A stretch of 64,000 bases of DNA, taken from assembly GCF_013388295.1 (NCBI RefSeq), contig NZ_CP058235.1:1595118-1659117 (forward strand), written 5' to 3'. The translations under genes and the position numbers were made by a program. Shown here in pieces: positions 41,088 through 49,731 of the stretch. Numbering within the stretch: position 1 is the stretch's first letter; every line of letters starts with the position of its first letter. Source of the DNA: Bartonella alsatica (GTDB lineage Bacteria > Pseudomonadota > Alphaproteobacteria > Rhizobiales > Rhizobiaceae). A model generated the notes under the pieces. That model was not told the origin of the DNA and made no database searches. It was given only the letters and a program-made list of their open reading frames with translations.

Positions 41088-42005
41088 TTACCTTATAGAT
41101 ATGTCAGAGGAAATAAATGCATCAAATGCAGCCCAGAACTGTTTATTGTAACCTTCTTCATGCATGATTGTATCAAGTTCAGCACCTGTAATGGTGATAC
41201 TGTCTGTCAAACATGTATGTTGGCATAATTGTCGTACCTCAATGTTGTTTGCAATATTGTTTTGATTGGCTAAGATAAACAGTGTTGGAATTTTTAAATG
41301 CCCCTGGCGTATATTTTCTTTCATAAAATCTATGGCATTAAGTACCGATGCTAGCCATTGGCATGTTGGTGGCTTGATAGAGGAAAAAGCTGCTTTATTA
41401 GTGCGCCTCAATTGCGTACTGTTTTGTTTCATTTGTTTGAGCTTTTTCCTACCTTTAGTTGGTAAGAAGCCAAGGCCTATATCAGAAAGAAGTTGTGTTA
41501 ATTTATGTTGAAAGCCATTTGTTTTATTACCAAAAGGAGCGAAAAGAGGAGAAACGCAGAGCATTTTATTGAACCGACGGTTAAGGAGATCCAATCCGCT
41601 AAGTGCTATCAATCCACCTATTCCATAAGCTAACATATAGTAAGGTGGTGGACAAACAGGATAAACTATTTTTTTAAGAAATTCATCTAGGTCATTAATA
41701 TGATCATTAATATTGAAATAATTATTTCGAATCTTTTTTTTTGCATTGAATGGTACTTTTTCTCGACCAAACCAGTCAAATATTGCTGTATGAAAACCCC
41801 GTTTAGAAAGTTCATTCATTGGTAAAAAATATTCTTCTAAGGTGTTTGCATAGCTTTCTAGAATAATGATTGTTCCCTTGGATTTTTCTATTTCGGGAGA
41901 TGTTATCGCAAAACGAATTTCGCGATCCATGGCTATTTTAAGGTAGCTATTACGGATATTGGTAGGAGTAGAATCCCAATTTTGTGGATAAAGAGTTTTT
42001 TCCAA
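41088..42005 (-). CDS. Alpha/beta hydrolase fold protein lacking the catalytic triad
   Basis: A 305-residue protein with the layout of rhizobial PldB-like (S33, lysophospholipase) hydrolases. The C-terminal WAAFDAFI and the FDWFG loop align with family QGRTE/FDWRGQG-type sequence. The nucleophile elbow reads LAYGIGGLIAL (G128), where family members have HSMGG. The acid loop reads LANQNNIANN, with no Asp. The His region reads GAELDTIM where GARHE is expected. Catalysis is therefore unlikely. The open frame of full length argues for a retained non-enzymatic role or very recent loss. The start ATG is at 42005. Confidence 0.75.
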   Translation of the reverse strand: MEKTLYPQNWDSTPTNIRNSYLKIAMDREIRFAITSPEIEKSKGTIIILESYANTLEEYFLPMNELSKRGFHTAIFDWFGREKVPFNAKKKIRNNYFNINDHINDLDEFLKKIVYPVCPPPYYMLAYGIGGLIALSGLDLLNRRFNKMLCVSPLFAPFGNKTNGFQHKLTQLLSDIGLGFLPTKGRKKLKQMKQNSTQLRRTNKAAFSSIKPPTCQWLASVLNAIDFMKENIRQGHLKIPTLFILANQNNIANNIEVRQLCQHTCLTDSITITGAELDTIMHEEGYNKQFWAAFDAFISSDISIR

Positions 42006-42181
42006 TTGACATCCTTTGCAGTGTATTTTGCAACTTAGTGCAAGGTGAGATAACGAGAAGTCTAATGTTTATGTAATGGTAAAGAAGAGTTAAGAAACAG
42101 TTATATCGCTTTTTACGTATTTGTATGAATTCAAGCATGAAAGAGTTGAAATAAGATAGAACGATTACCAGATAAATAGTG

Positions 42182-42280
42182 CAGTCGCTATAATGGGACT
42201 GTGGATTCACGGGAAAATTTGCCATTTGGAAATTTTGTGAGTCAATTATAAATTTATAGTCGCTCTAAAGGAGGGCAATG
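42182..42280 (+). promoter_or_regulatory. ROSE-like RNA thermometer in the hsp20 leader
   Basis: The leader can form stacked hairpins: CAGTC/GACTG (42182-42186 with 42197-42201), AAAATTT/AAATTTT (42214-42220 with 42230-42236), and a final one where TCGCT (42260-42264) pairs with the Shine-Dalgarno AGGA (42269-42272), leaving one bulged G. The UYGCU word opposite AGGA is the hallmark of ROSE elements on rhizobial small heat-shock genes. Pairings were made by eye. Confidence 0.65.
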
Positions 42281-42283
42281 TTT

Positions 42284-42742
42284 ATGCGTCAAGTAGATTT
42301 TTCACCATTTTATCGTTCCACAGTAGGTTTTGATCATCTTTTTAACTGGTTTGATTCCAGGACACAACCCGATGATGTCTCTTCTTATCCACCATATAAT
42401 ATTGAACGTTTAACAGAAGATTCTTATAGAATTTCTATGGCTGTTGCTGGTTTTTCTCAAAATGAAATCGATATCGAAACGCATTGTAATCAACTGATCA
42501 TTAAGGGTGAAAGAAAGCCTGAAAACGATGAGGAAGAACGGGAATTTCTTTATCGAGGTATTGCTTCGCGCGTTTTTGAGCGGCGTTTTCATTTGGCTGA
42601 TCATGTTAAGGTTATTGGTGCAGAACTTGCTGATGGCCTTCTTCATATTCAACTTAAAAGGGAAATGCCTGCGGAGCTAAAACCTAAAAAAATAATTGTG
42701 CAGACATCATCATCTGCTATGAAAAATGATACCAGTTCATAA
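42284..42742 (+). CDS. Small heat-shock protein (Hsp20 / IbpA-like)
   Basis: A 152-residue chaperone. The alpha-crystallin domain lies at about 35-135: YNIERLTEDSYRISMAVAGF, EIDIETHCNQLIIKGERK, FLYRGIASRVFERRFHLADH and LLHIQLKREMPAELKPKKI. Such proteins hold unfolding proteins for DnaK/ClpB. Two in-frame ATGs (42278, 42284) exist; the second is 8 bases from AGGAGGG and so better placed. A ROSE-like leader predicts translation on heating. A strong terminator follows at 42795-42826. Confidence 0.93.
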   Translation: MRQVDFSPFYRSTVGFDHLFNWFDSRTQPDDVSSYPPYNIERLTEDSYRISMAVAGFSQNEIDIETHCNQLIIKGERKPENDEEEREFLYRGIASRVFERRFHLADHVKVIGAELADGLLHIQLKREMPAELKPKKIIVQTSSSAMKNDTSS

Positions 42743-43291
42743 TAGCCGTAACGCAAATTTATAGGCTAAGAAAGATGAATTATTGTTGATAACGAAGCAA
42801 CGCGCGATAAAGGTTTCGCGTTGCTTTGTATCTTTTATCAAAAGAAAGCCTTTTTTAATAAAAATTGTTCTTCTATTTTTATTTAAATAATTATGCTATC
42901 ATATATTACTGTAAGTTAAGGCAATGGAGTAGATTTTTGAAACTTCATATCTGCATAATGGAAAAATAATTTAATTGTAGTTTGGATAAGATTTTATACT
43001 AAGTGGGAAAGAGGTGGGATTAGGTAGGAATACGTGATAATTCATTGTTTTTATGTCTATTTTTTATCAGTAAGTGCTTATTTATCGAAATGGATTTTGA
43101 TATATCACAATCGAGAAAAGAGCAAAAAATTGCAAGAATCAGAATTTGATAGCAAAAAAGGTAAAAGGTTTTTGAAGATCCTTTAAGACTCCCCTTTAAA
43201 ATTCTGTAAAAAAATAAATTAGTACAAAATCTAATGATAAGCTACAGAGTTACACTACAATAGTAGCAAGCTATCCTACAACTGAAAAAAG
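42743..43291. other. Spacer hsp20 to tRNA-Pro
   Basis: Apart from the hsp20 terminator, no gene or RNA is recognised in these 550 bases. Confidence 0.5.
42795..42826 (+). terminator. Terminator of the hsp20 gene
   Basis: Perfect 10-bp stem AAGCAACGCG / CGCGTTGCTT (42795-42804 with 42817-42826), 12-base loop, followed by TGTATCTTTT. It lies 52 bases after the stop. Confidence 0.85.
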
Positions 43292-43368
43292 TGGTCGGAG
43301 CGGCGGGATTTGAACCCACGCCCCCTTGACCCCCAGTCAAGTGCGCTACCAGGCTGCGCTACGCTCCG
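43292..43368 (-). tRNA. tRNA-Pro (anticodon GGG)
   Basis: Minus-strand cloverleaf: acceptor CGGAGCG / CGCTCCG, D-arm GCGCAGCCTGGTAGCGC, anticodon arm CTTGA-CTGGGGG-TCAAG (anticodon GGG), T-arm with GGTTCAAATCC and encoded CCA at 43292-43294. Confidence 0.97.
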
Positions 43369-43860
43369 AACTGTGTAAAACGACTAAACGACTGTTTCTG
43401 TAAAGGCAAGGGAAAAAATAAATAGAGTAAAATTTAAAATACTCTTGCACTTTTAAAGAGAGTTTATACTCGCAAAAAGAAATTTTACCTTTAAATATTT
43501 CTTTGTTCATTAACTAAATAATTAAACCGTTCAGTTCTTAGTTTCGTTGATTTTATAACTGTATATGTATACATATTCATTTATTATTTTATGCGGATTG
43601 TGAAGACATAAGATAAATTTTTTGTTCTTCTAAACGTATTTATTTTTTCTAGCACTTAATAGATGTGGAGAAAAATGATACTTTTAAGAGTTTCTGTTTG
43701 CGTGATCACAAATCCAAATTGTTGGATATGAGTTTTTATTCCGATGAAAAAAGATCAAAACATTTCAATTTATAGCTTGTTGTTTTTTTTGATATACCAG
43801 ATAAATAAAAGTGTCGAAGATGAAACACTTTCAAAATGTTATTGAGCAAGAAAAGAGTAA
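43369..43860. other. Spacer tRNA-Pro to sufA-like gene
   Basis: About 490 AT-rich bases with no coding frame, repeat or RNA gene that I can support; the promoters of both neighbours should be here. Confidence 0.5.
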
Positions 43861-43863
43861 ATG

Positions 43864-44241
43864 ATGAGCCGTTTTTCGGTAATAAATTTGACGGAAGCTG
43901 CAGTAAATCGTGTTAAAACGATTATGGGAGAAAAAGATGCGCTTGGTATTCTTATTGGTATCAAAAAAGGTGGATGTGCTGGGATGGAATACACCATTAC
44001 CCTTGTAAAGAAAGAGGTTTTGGATGCAGATGTTGTTGAAGTAAACGGCGCTCGTGTTTTTATTGCACATGATGCAGTATTATTTTTATTAGGAACACAG
44101 GTGGATTATGAAGTGACAACACTTCGTTCTGGTTTTGTATTTAAAAATCCTAATCAAGTTTCAGCATGTGGGTGCGGTGAATCGGTAGAACTTCGTCCTG
44201 TCTCGCAAAAACAGTTAAATGAAACATATAAAGCCAATTGA
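43864..44241 (+). CDS. sufA: Iron-sulfur cluster assembly scaffold/carrier of the HesB/IscA family
   Basis: A-type carrier of 125-126 residues. The three conserved Cys are present: GGCAGMEY (first) and SACGCGES (the C-terminal CGC pair). The core LTEAAVNRVKTIM and GILIGIKKGGCAGM is typical. In rhizobia such a gene ends the suf operon; the other suf genes are not in the window, so SufA versus another A-type protein is not certain. ATG 43861 and 43864 are adjacent starts. Confidence 0.88.
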   Translation: MSRFSVINLTEAAVNRVKTIMGEKDALGILIGIKKGGCAGMEYTITLVKKEVLDADVVEVNGARVFIAHDAVLFLLGTQVDYEVTTLRSGFVFKNPNQVSACGCGESVELRPVSQKQLNETYKAN

Positions 44242-44303
44242 GCTTCATGAAGTTTTTTTGAGGGATTATTGATTTTTTAGGTTGATGTAATATGGAATTT
44301 TTC

Positions 44304-44725
44304 TTATTTCCTACGTTCAGCTTTATTCCAAAGATCTTCCATTTCATTTAAAAACACGTCAGCCAGTATTTTAGATTGCATAGATAGATTTTCTTCAATA
44401 TAGGTAAAGCGATTTCGAAATTTTATATTCGTTTCTTTTAATGCTTTTTATGAGTCAATATTCAAGTGGTACGCAAGATTAAGCCACTTTCTTCTTGTGC
44501 AATTGTAGCATGATAGATGACTTGTAAAAGAAGATGATCGAGTTTGTTGCAAAGATTTATACGGTTTTCCCGTTTAATAGCATTGATAACTTCGTAAACT
44601 TCTTCAATCATATAGGGTATCAGCGATTCAAATATTTGTTTTGTATTCCAGACACATCCGCTATCACGATTTCGTAATGCTGCCACAATTGCGATAAGAT
44701 CATTAATATTTTTTGAGGCGATCAT
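44304..44725 (-). pseudogene. mazG: mazG nucleoside triphosphate pyrophosphohydrolase, internally deleted
   Basis: The N-terminal part (frame 44462-44725) reads VAALRNRDSGCVWNTKQIFE and SLIPYMIEEVYEVINAIKRE, the first MazG domain with the EExxE-like metal motif weakened (EEVYEV). After a stop, another frame carries the last 45 residues of MazG, ALKETNIKFRNRFTYIEENL and ADVFLNEMEDLWNKAERRK, ending at 44304. More than 100 residues between the parts, including the second domain, are gone. MazG normally hydrolyses (d)NTPs; this copy cannot be a normal enzyme. Confidence 0.85.
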
Positions 44726-44752
44726 TTATGTCTATAAGTATTTATAGATATG

Positions 44753-45685
44753 TCAGTCATCCCAACGTTTATGTAACCACGTCCATTGTCCTGGATATTC
44801 ACGTACCCAACTTTCAACAATGTCATTTAATTTTTGCATAGAAGCGGTTATATCGATTTCTTTTTTTTCATTAAGTGGAAGCTCTACACGTTCATATAAC
44901 TCTAAACGATGACGTCCTCCAGCTAGACGGATACAACGTGCTGGGTAAATATCACAATCATATTGTCGTGCAAGTTTTATAATTAAGGGATTAGTTTTAA
45001 GTGGTCTATTAAAAAATGTTCCTAAAACACCTCGGCGAAATTTTTGATCAACGAGCATGCCAATATTTTTACCCTCTGCTAATTTGGTTGCTAATGCCCA
45101 AGCTGCACCGGCTTTAGATGGGACGAGATGCCCCATGGAAGTTTGCCGAGTTTTATGGACTTGTTTTGCAATATATGGATTATTGGGAGGTCTAAATAAT
45201 ACTGTAATATTAAGACCAAAACTTTGAGCGCATATAGGGAGAAGCTCAAAATTTCCAGTATGAGCTGTGAAAAAAATATGCGGTTTTTTTTCATCTTTTA
45301 ATCGCTGAAATATTTCAGCACCTTTAACTTCAATAAAACCTGGCTTATCTGCACAAGGATCAAAATCAAAAATTTTATCAAGAAAAGTATATTCAGCCAA
45401 AAACTGTCCTATATTCTCCCACATTTCTATTGCAATTGCTTGGAGTTCCTCTTCGTTTTTTTCTGGATAAGCGGCTCTAAGGTTTGCAAGAGCAATTTTA
45501 TGGCGATGCAAAAGGGGACCAAATGTTTTTGCCAACCACGAAAAGAAAGAAAATCCTATATTGATAGGAAAATATTTTAAAATAGATAAAGAACCAATGA
45601 GTAGATATCCCCAAAAAAAGTAAAATAATTTTTTTGGTATAACTTTAATATGATAAATAAAATTTTTAATATAAAACTTCATCAT
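44753..45685 (-). CDS. lpxXL: Lipid A very-long-chain acyltransferase LpxXL
   Basis: A 310-residue lauroyl-acyltransferase-family (HtrB/LpxL) protein with one N-terminal membrane segment (about 20-45) and the HX4E catalytic motif in AHTGNFELLP. VLFRPPNNPYIAKQVHKTRQ and GMLVDQKFRRGVLGTFFNRP are family blocks. As the last gene of the acpXL cluster it is the expected transferase of the C26-C28 (omega-1)-hydroxy chain from AcpXL to lipid A. The start at 45685 gives MMKF; the second Met is equally possible. It follows adh by 3 bases. Confidence 0.9.
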   Translation of the reverse strand: MMKFYIKNFIYHIKVIPKKLFYFFWGYLLIGSLSILKYFPINIGFSFFSWLAKTFGPLLHRHKIALANLRAAYPEKNEEELQAIAIEMWENIGQFLAEYTFLDKIFDFDPCADKPGFIEVKGAEIFQRLKDEKKPHIFFTAHTGNFELLPICAQSFGLNITVLFRPPNNPYIAKQVHKTRQTSMGHLVPSKAGAAWALATKLAEGKNIGMLVDQKFRRGVLGTFFNRPLKTNPLIIKLARQYDCDIYPARCIRLAGGRHRLELYERVELPLNEKKEIDITASMQKLNDIVESWVREYPGQWTWLHKRWDD

Positions 45686-45688
45686 AAC

Positions 45689-46717
45689 TTAATCGATTTT
45701 AAGAATAATTTTACCAAAAATATCACGGTTTTCCATTCGTTTTAAAGCTGTATCAATTTCATCAAATCCAACAATTGTATCGATGACAGGATGTACAAAG
45801 CCTTGTGCCATTTTCTGCATAGCATTTTGCATATTTTCTATGCGACAACCAAATGAACCAAATATTTTCAGTTGTTGCTGGAATAGATGCATAAGATTTA
45901 ATGGTGCTGTAACTCCAGAGGTAGAACCACACGTTACTAAGCGTGCTCCTCGTTTCATACATAACAGAGAACCTCCCCATGTATCGGCTCCTACGTGCTC
46001 AAAAACAACATCAACACCTTGTTTGTGAGTTAATTTACGTACAATGCCTTCAAAACGATCTTTACGGTAATTAATAACGTGATCTGCACCAAGAGATTGT
46101 GCTTTTGCAATTTTTTCATCTGAACCTACAGTTGTGATAACTGTACATCCTTTCTGTTTTGCAAGTTGAATGGCTGCTGAACCGATACCAGAACCACCCG
46201 CTTGTATCAGAATTGTTTCACCTGCTTCTAGTTTAGCATTATCGAAAAGCATATGTTCTACAGTGCCAAAAGTAATTGGAGCGACAGCTGCTTGCAGTTC
46301 ATCACATTTGGGAGGAGCTGGGACCAATAGATGTGCTGGTAAATTAACAAATTCACAGGCAAATCCATCAAGATGAAAACCGTAGACACCTTTTACATGA
46401 TTGCAAAGATTATCACGTCCTTCACAACAAGCTTGGCATATTCCACATGTTTGAGCACCATAGATTGAGACGATTTGTCCAAGTTGTAAATTTTTAACAT
46501 TACTTCCTAGTTGAATAACTTTACCAGAAGATTCTGCACCAATTATGAGTGGCATTTTTCTTTTAGCAAAAGCCATACCCCGCCAACCCCAAACATCGAT
46601 ATGATTAAGAGCAACAGCTTTAATACGTATTGTTACTTCATCGGGGAGAGGTGGAGGTGGCGGGGCAATATCAGTGATTTCAAGTTGACGTTCATTTAAT
46701 AGTTGTAGTGCACGCAT
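45689..46717 (-). CDS. Zinc-type alcohol dehydrogenase-like protein of the acpXL cluster
   Basis: MDR-family oxidoreductase of 342 residues. NAD(P) fold GGSGIGSAAIQLAKQKG and structural-zinc Cys (CGICQACCEGRDNLC) are present. The catalytic-zinc ligands are not: NHIDVWGWRG and IIGAESSG have no Cys or His at the usual places, so it is closer to quinone-oxidoreductase-like members. It is the counterpart of the rhizobial adh2XL gene, whose role in making the hydroxylated very-long chain is not settled. It follows fabF1 by 68 bases. Confidence 0.88.
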   Translation of the reverse strand: MRALQLLNERQLEITDIAPPPPPLPDEVTIRIKAVALNHIDVWGWRGMAFAKRKMPLIIGAESSGKVIQLGSNVKNLQLGQIVSIYGAQTCGICQACCEGRDNLCNHVKGVYGFHLDGFACEFVNLPAHLLVPAPPKCDELQAAVAPITFGTVEHMLFDNAKLEAGETILIQAGGSGIGSAAIQLAKQKGCTVITTVGSDEKIAKAQSLGADHVINYRKDRFEGIVRKLTHKQGVDVVFEHVGADTWGGSLLCMKRGARLVTCGSTSGVTAPLNLMHLFQQQLKIFGSFGCRIENMQNAMQKMAQGFVHPVIDTIVGFDEIDTALKRMENRDIFGKIILKID

Positions 46718-46785
46718 TATTATCCCCCTTGAGTATATATAGCTATTATGTGAAGTATAACCAAGTTTGATGAGTATTGAGAGGA

Positions 46786-48060
46786 TTATCCTTTATAGGC
46801 TGTGATAACAAGACTGGTATTTTGACCCCCGAATCCAAATGAGTTTGACAAAACAGTATTGACATAGGCTTTACGGCTATGGTTAGGAACAACATCTAAA
46901 GGGATAGCAGAATCAGGATTATCATAATTGATTGTAGGGGGAAGTATTCCGGTTTGAATAGTTAAAAGCGAAAAAATAGCCTCTATAGCACCGGCAGCAG
47001 TTAACGTATGGCCAATCATTGATTTATTAGAAGAAACTGGAATATGTTCTAAGATATCACCAAAGACTGTTGATAATGCAAGATACTCCATCTTTTCATT
47101 TTCGGGTGTTGAGGTTCCATGTGCATTAATATAGTCTATTTCATTAATGGTTATTTTTGCATCATCTAAGGCCTTGCGAACGGCTTCAATTGCTGGAGAT
47201 GCATTGGGTTTTGAACGCGTCCGGTGAAAATCATCTGCTGTTTCTCCACAACCAGCCAAAATTCCTAAAACTGTTGCATTACGATTTAGTGCGCTTTGGA
47301 GAGATTCAAGAACAAGAGCACCTGATCCTTCTGCCATAACAAAACCATCTCGATCACGACTAAAGGGTTTTGCTGCTTTTTCTGCAGGATCGTTCTGAGT
47401 TGAAAGAGCAGATAATAATGAAAAGCGGATAAGGGATTCTGCTGAAACTGAACCATCTGTAGCAATTGTGAGTGCACGATTTGTCTCTCCCCGCCGAATA
47501 GCTTCAACACCTAATTGAATCGCTGTTGCTCCAGATGCACAAGCAGTGGAAAGTGTAATAGGAAGTCCCTTAGTTCCAAATTTTTTTTGAAGTTTTTCTG
47601 CAATTGCACCAAATTGTGTGGTTTCAAAGAATGTCTCGTGAAGATTATGACGGCAAACTTCAAGAAGATGTGCATAGGAAGGCTCACCAATGCATGTCTC
47701 CTTTTGATCAAGAGTAAAGCGCGCTGTCCATTCAAGCTCAACAGGGGGAGCTGCTAAAAATAATGGTCCATTGAAATTTGTTTTATCAAGAGCTGCTTGT
47801 TCTAAAGCTTCTTCGGCAGCAAGATCAGCGAGTTTTTCAGAAAGAGCTGAAGCACCAAGCGAACTTTCTTTAAGAAAATCAACTGTTCCAGCAATACATG
47901 TATTTAGTCCCTCAATAGGAAAACGTGTTATTTTATGGATGCCACTAGTACCACTTGTTAATTTTTGCCAATTTTCGTGTTTTCCTTGTCCTAGTGATGT
48001 TACAATTCCTGCACCGGTTATTGCAACAAGTGGACGCTCAAAATGATCGTTATATTTCAC
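46786..48060 (-). CDS. fabF1: Beta-ketoacyl-ACP synthase FabF1XL (catalytic)
   Basis: A 424-residue condensing enzyme. The triad is intact: C174 in STACASGATA, H314 in NAHGTSTPEN and H351 in SMIGHTLTAAGA. It should elongate acyl chains on AcpXL to C26-C28 for lipid A. It lies 14 bases after fabF2 on the same strand. Pairing with the non-catalytic paralogue next door recalls ketosynthase/chain-length-factor pairs. Confidence 0.92.
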   Translation of the reverse strand: MKYNDHFERPLVAITGAGIVTSLGQGKHENWQKLTSGTSGIHKITRFPIEGLNTCIAGTVDFLKESSLGASALSEKLADLAAEEALEQAALDKTNFNGPLFLAAPPVELEWTARFTLDQKETCIGEPSYAHLLEVCRHNLHETFFETTQFGAIAEKLQKKFGTKGLPITLSTACASGATAIQLGVEAIRRGETNRALTIATDGSVSAESLIRFSLLSALSTQNDPAEKAAKPFSRDRDGFVMAEGSGALVLESLQSALNRNATVLGILAGCGETADDFHRTRSKPNASPAIEAVRKALDDAKITINEIDYINAHGTSTPENEKMEYLALSTVFGDILEHIPVSSNKSMIGHTLTAAGAIEAIFSLLTIQTGILPPTINYDNPDSAIPLDVVPNHSRKAYVNTVLSNSFGFGGQNTSLVITAYKG

Positions 48061-48074
48061 TATAGAAATTCTCC

Positions 48075-49250
48075 TTAAGCATTAGTTAGGCGGACTATAC
48101 CTTCAGCTCTTTTTATGCCAATGGTTGTCACAAACGCTTCATGTACTTCTTTAGAAAAAGGTTTTTCATGAACACTTAATGCTGAAAAACTGCGTTTTTT
48201 GTTAACAGTGATAGCAGCAAGTGCAAGTGCTAAAGGAAATTGCGCTTCGCGCATATAACCAAACAATGTTGTAATACCACGGTAATACATATCAGTAGCT
48301 TCAAGAGCGTTTTGTTCTGCTTTGGTTACTTCATGAAATCCTGAAGCAGCTGAAATGGCTAAAGTAGATTTAGCTTCCATTGTTTTCAACATAGATACAA
48401 TTGATTTTTCAAGTGGGACTTTTGTTCTGTCTGTTTGATCCGTGATAATCTGGCTAATTTCAGCATAAACACGTGCATTACGTTTTCTTGCGTGTTCCCC
48501 ATTTTCAAGGACTAGAAAGATACCTCCAGAACCCGTTATAACACCACCACCAGGATAATTTTTACGGTCCCATACCGGTGTCCATCCACCTCTAGTTAAG
48601 AGACCTCCAAGTTCATGGGCCAATAACATATCATAACTTTGTGTGTTATAAGAGCTTCCTACCAGTGCATGGGTACTTTGACCTGATCGAATACGAGCTA
48701 CAGCAATTTGAAATGCAGAAAGCCCACTACCTTCTTCTCCCATAAACGTGCGAGAAGACCCTGTTACTTTATGAACAATTGAAATATTTCCAGCTAAAAG
48801 ATTTGAGAGTTGTGCCAAAAATAAAGTTGGACGAAGTTCAGTCGAAAGAACTGAATTTAACATGGAAGTATAATTAGCTGTTGTACGTGCTTTAGAAAGA
48901 ATTTGTGTATCAACGACAATATCACGTTCTCCTCCACTTGCTGCAACGATCATATCCATTGTCGAAGTTAATTGTTTATTATTTTTTATGCCTGCATCAT
49001 CAAGAGCGAGGCCAGCTGCATAGGTACCAAGACGTTGCCACATCCCCATTTGCCGTTGATCACTTTTTTGGGGAATTTGTAAATTCCAATCAACTTTAGG
49101 TAATTTATGGACAGTGTAGGGTGAAAAAGTTGTACAATCAAGATTTGGTGTAGCTGTAGGATTATTCAAGTATTCCCAATGACGATCAACTCCTTCACCT
49201 AAAGAGCTTATAAGTCCTATACCAGTGATAAATACAGCTTGATTATGCAT
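48075..49250 (-). CDS. fabF2: Beta-ketoacyl-ACP synthase homologue FabF2XL, active site lost
   Basis: A 391-residue thiolase-fold protein. Alignment by eye with its neighbour shows no Cys in the nucleophile elbow (GEEGSGLSAFQIA; E173 at the Cys position, with the C-terminal side S-G kept). The two His motifs are replaced by GFHEVTKAEQNAL and LFGYMREAQFPLALAL. It is thus catalytically dead as a ketosynthase, like chain-length factors of type II polyketide synthases, which carry Gln there. The gene lies between acpXL (11 bases) and fabF1. A FabF1-FabF2 heterodimer is my inference. Confidence 0.85.
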   Translation of the reverse strand: MHNQAVFITGIGLISSLGEGVDRHWEYLNNPTATPNLDCTTFSPYTVHKLPKVDWNLQIPQKSDQRQMGMWQRLGTYAAGLALDDAGIKNNKQLTSTMDMIVAASGGERDIVVDTQILSKARTTANYTSMLNSVLSTELRPTLFLAQLSNLLAGNISIVHKVTGSSRTFMGEEGSGLSAFQIAVARIRSGQSTHALVGSSYNTQSYDMLLAHELGGLLTRGGWTPVWDRKNYPGGGVITGSGGIFLVLENGEHARKRNARVYAEISQIITDQTDRTKVPLEKSIVSMLKTMEAKSTLAISAASGFHEVTKAEQNALEATDMYYRGITTLFGYMREAQFPLALALAAITVNKKRSFSALSVHEKPFSKEVHEAFVTTIGIKRAEGIVRLTNA

Positions 49251-49260
49251 AGTAAAAAAA

Positions 49261-49545
49261 TTATTCTGCCTGTTTTAAAGCAACGAGTTCATCGATTTTT
49301 GCACAAAGATTTTTAAGAACAAAATATTCTTCTGTTGCGACTGCACCTTCGTTGACTTCCTGAGTCCATTGTTCTAATGGGATTTTAATTCCAAAAGCTT
49401 TATCAATAGCAAAAACAATATCTAGAAAATCTAGGCTATCGGTTCCCAAATCATCAATGATATGGCTTTCAGGTATGATTATACTGCGATCAATTTCACT
49501 GATTTCTGCGATGATATCAGCAACTTTATCAAAAGTAGAGGGCAA
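49261..49545 (-). CDS. acpXL: Specialised acyl carrier protein AcpXL
   Basis: A 94-residue acyl carrier protein. The phosphopantetheine Ser sits in [11 protein letters not shown], and [20 protein letters not shown] with [20 protein letters not shown] matches rhizobial AcpXL. The start codon is TTG at 49545, with AAGGAA seven bases upstream; no ATG fits the family N terminus. It heads the lipid A cluster acpXL-fabF2-fabF1-adh-lpxXL. The fabZXL dehydratase gene found after acpXL in rhizobia is absent: only 11 bases separate acpXL from fabF2. Confidence 0.95.
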   Translation of the reverse strand: MPSTFDKVADIIAEISEIDRSIIIPESHIIDDLGTDSLDFLDIVFAIDKAFGIKIPLEQWTQEVNEGAVATEEYFVLKNLCAKIDELVALKQAE

Positions 49546-49731
49546 TGTACGGTTCCTTATTATAGAGTTGGTAAATTTAAAATATACTTAATGCTATTCT
49601 TCTAGCCTTTTTTTCCCTTAAAAAAAAGACGTAATCTAGAATAAGTCGTTTTTATCATAAGGAAAACGTGTTTGTAGTGTATGAAATGCTAGGCTTCAGG
49701 ATTTTGAAAAACTTTGAATTTTATTGTCATT

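Noticed and set aside
41950..42225. 91-codon frame on the minus strand upstream of the degenerate hydrolase
   Set aside because: Overlaps the hydrolase start and the ROSE-like leader; no protein-like pattern.
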